Positions 63,860-64,000 of a stretch of 64,000 nt of DNA are shown here, one piece after another. Made by a program: the position numbers and the translations under genes. The notes below the pieces were generated by a model. It worked only from the letters and a program-made list of their open reading frames with translations. It ran no database searches and was not told the origin of the DNA. The DNA lies in the NCBI GenBank assembly GCA_002007465.1, contig LNAC01000064.1, forward strand, positions 3,836,681-3,900,680, read 5' to 3'. Source of the stretch: Ailurus styani. Its lineage: Eukaryota > Chordata > Mammalia > Carnivora > Ailuridae. Position 1 is the stretch's first letter, and each line of letters starts with the position of its first letter.

Positions 63860-64000
63860 AAAAATAATTGGCAATTAAAAATGGGCAGAATATCTGAACA
63901 GTTAGTATTCCAAAGAAGACATATGAATGACTAACAGACATGTGAAAAAATGCTCAATATCCCTCATCATCAGGAAAATGCAAATCAGAACCACAAGGAG
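63860..64000 (+). mobile_element. L1 LINE 3' ORF2 fragment, runs off the window
   Basis: 'ggcaattaaaaatgggcaga', 'ccaaagaagacatatgaatg', 'atgtgaaaaaatgctcaata', 'ccctcatcatcaggaaaatg' match the last part of L1 ORF2. Confidence 0.88.

Larger units (their letters stand above)
1..64000 (-). other. VPS13B: VPS13B locus, internal part (gene span)
   Basis: The whole window lies inside one minus-strand gene. Seven exons translate to collinear VPS13B (COH1) sequence, and their phases join in the order 60048, 46626, 30120, 29420, 27538, 23448, 14155. VPS13B is a very large peripheral Golgi protein of the VPS13/bridge-like lipid-transfer family. Its repeating beta-groove rod is thought to move phospholipid between membranes, and loss of function causes Cohen syndrome in people and trapped neutrophil syndrome in Border Collies. 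The roughly 433 residues encoded here are a central slice of the rod; the N-terminal chorein domain and the C-terminal domains lie outside. Identification is by recall of the family sequence, not a database search. Confidence 0.93.
60049..64000 (-). other. VPS13B intron, 5' of the first exon seen (partial)
   Basis: Contains a MER5-type relic (60545-60650), the tRNA-Cys half insertion (62370-62433), a young SINE (63500-63716) and the start of an L1 3' segment (63860-64000). The intervals 60060-60540, 60660-62365 and 62440-63475 are AT-rich with no gene that I can support. I did not find the preceding VPS13B exon. Confidence 0.7.

Overview
This is a 64 kb window of nuclear DNA from a placental mammal, almost certainly a caniform carnivore and most likely a mustelid. 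About thirty tRNA-Lys-derived CAN-SINEs (SINEC) mark it as a carnivore. The youngest ones carry the 'ctcagtgggttaaagcctctg' head that I associate with ferret, mink and ermine-type genomes; the mustelid call is from memory of the consensus and is an inference. The DNA is AT-rich and non-coding apart from seven short exons.

All seven exons lie on the minus strand and belong to one gene, VPS13B (COH1, also called BLTP5B). It encodes a Golgi-associated bridge-like lipid-transfer protein of about 4,000 residues, mutated in human Cohen syndrome. In transcription order the exons are 60048-59828, 46626-46423, 30120-29949, 29420-29306, 27538-27472, 23448-23040 and 14155-14044. All have AG/GT splice sites, the reading phases chain without a break, and together they give 1,300 nt (about 433 codons) of the central part of the protein. 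Neither end of the gene is in the window, and I found no further exon in 1-14043 or 60049-64000.

The rest is intron, filled with transposon debris. Region by region: 1-14 kb holds MIR, MER5A, a long L2 and a 1.5 kb antisense L1; 14-23 kb holds a Tigger-type MITE, an L1 3' end and a MIR; 23-30 kb is the dense exon cluster; 30-46 kb is L1/SINE-rich, with two L1 insertions that keep target-site duplications (TSDs); 46-60 kb holds more L1, including a nearly 5 kb antisense L1 remnant with an internal 8 x 113 bp tandem array; 60-64 kb holds a small tRNA-Cys-derived insertion, a SINE and an L1 end.

There is no operon, CRISPR or novel multi-gene system here. The observations most worth a second look are: a decayed tandem duplicate of a VPS13B exon in the 528 bp intron in front of the exon it copies; a TSD-flanked insertion of a tRNA-Cys 5' half; the 113 bp array grown from L1 ORF2 sequence; and a 136 bp duplication butted against a single N that looks like an assembly seam.
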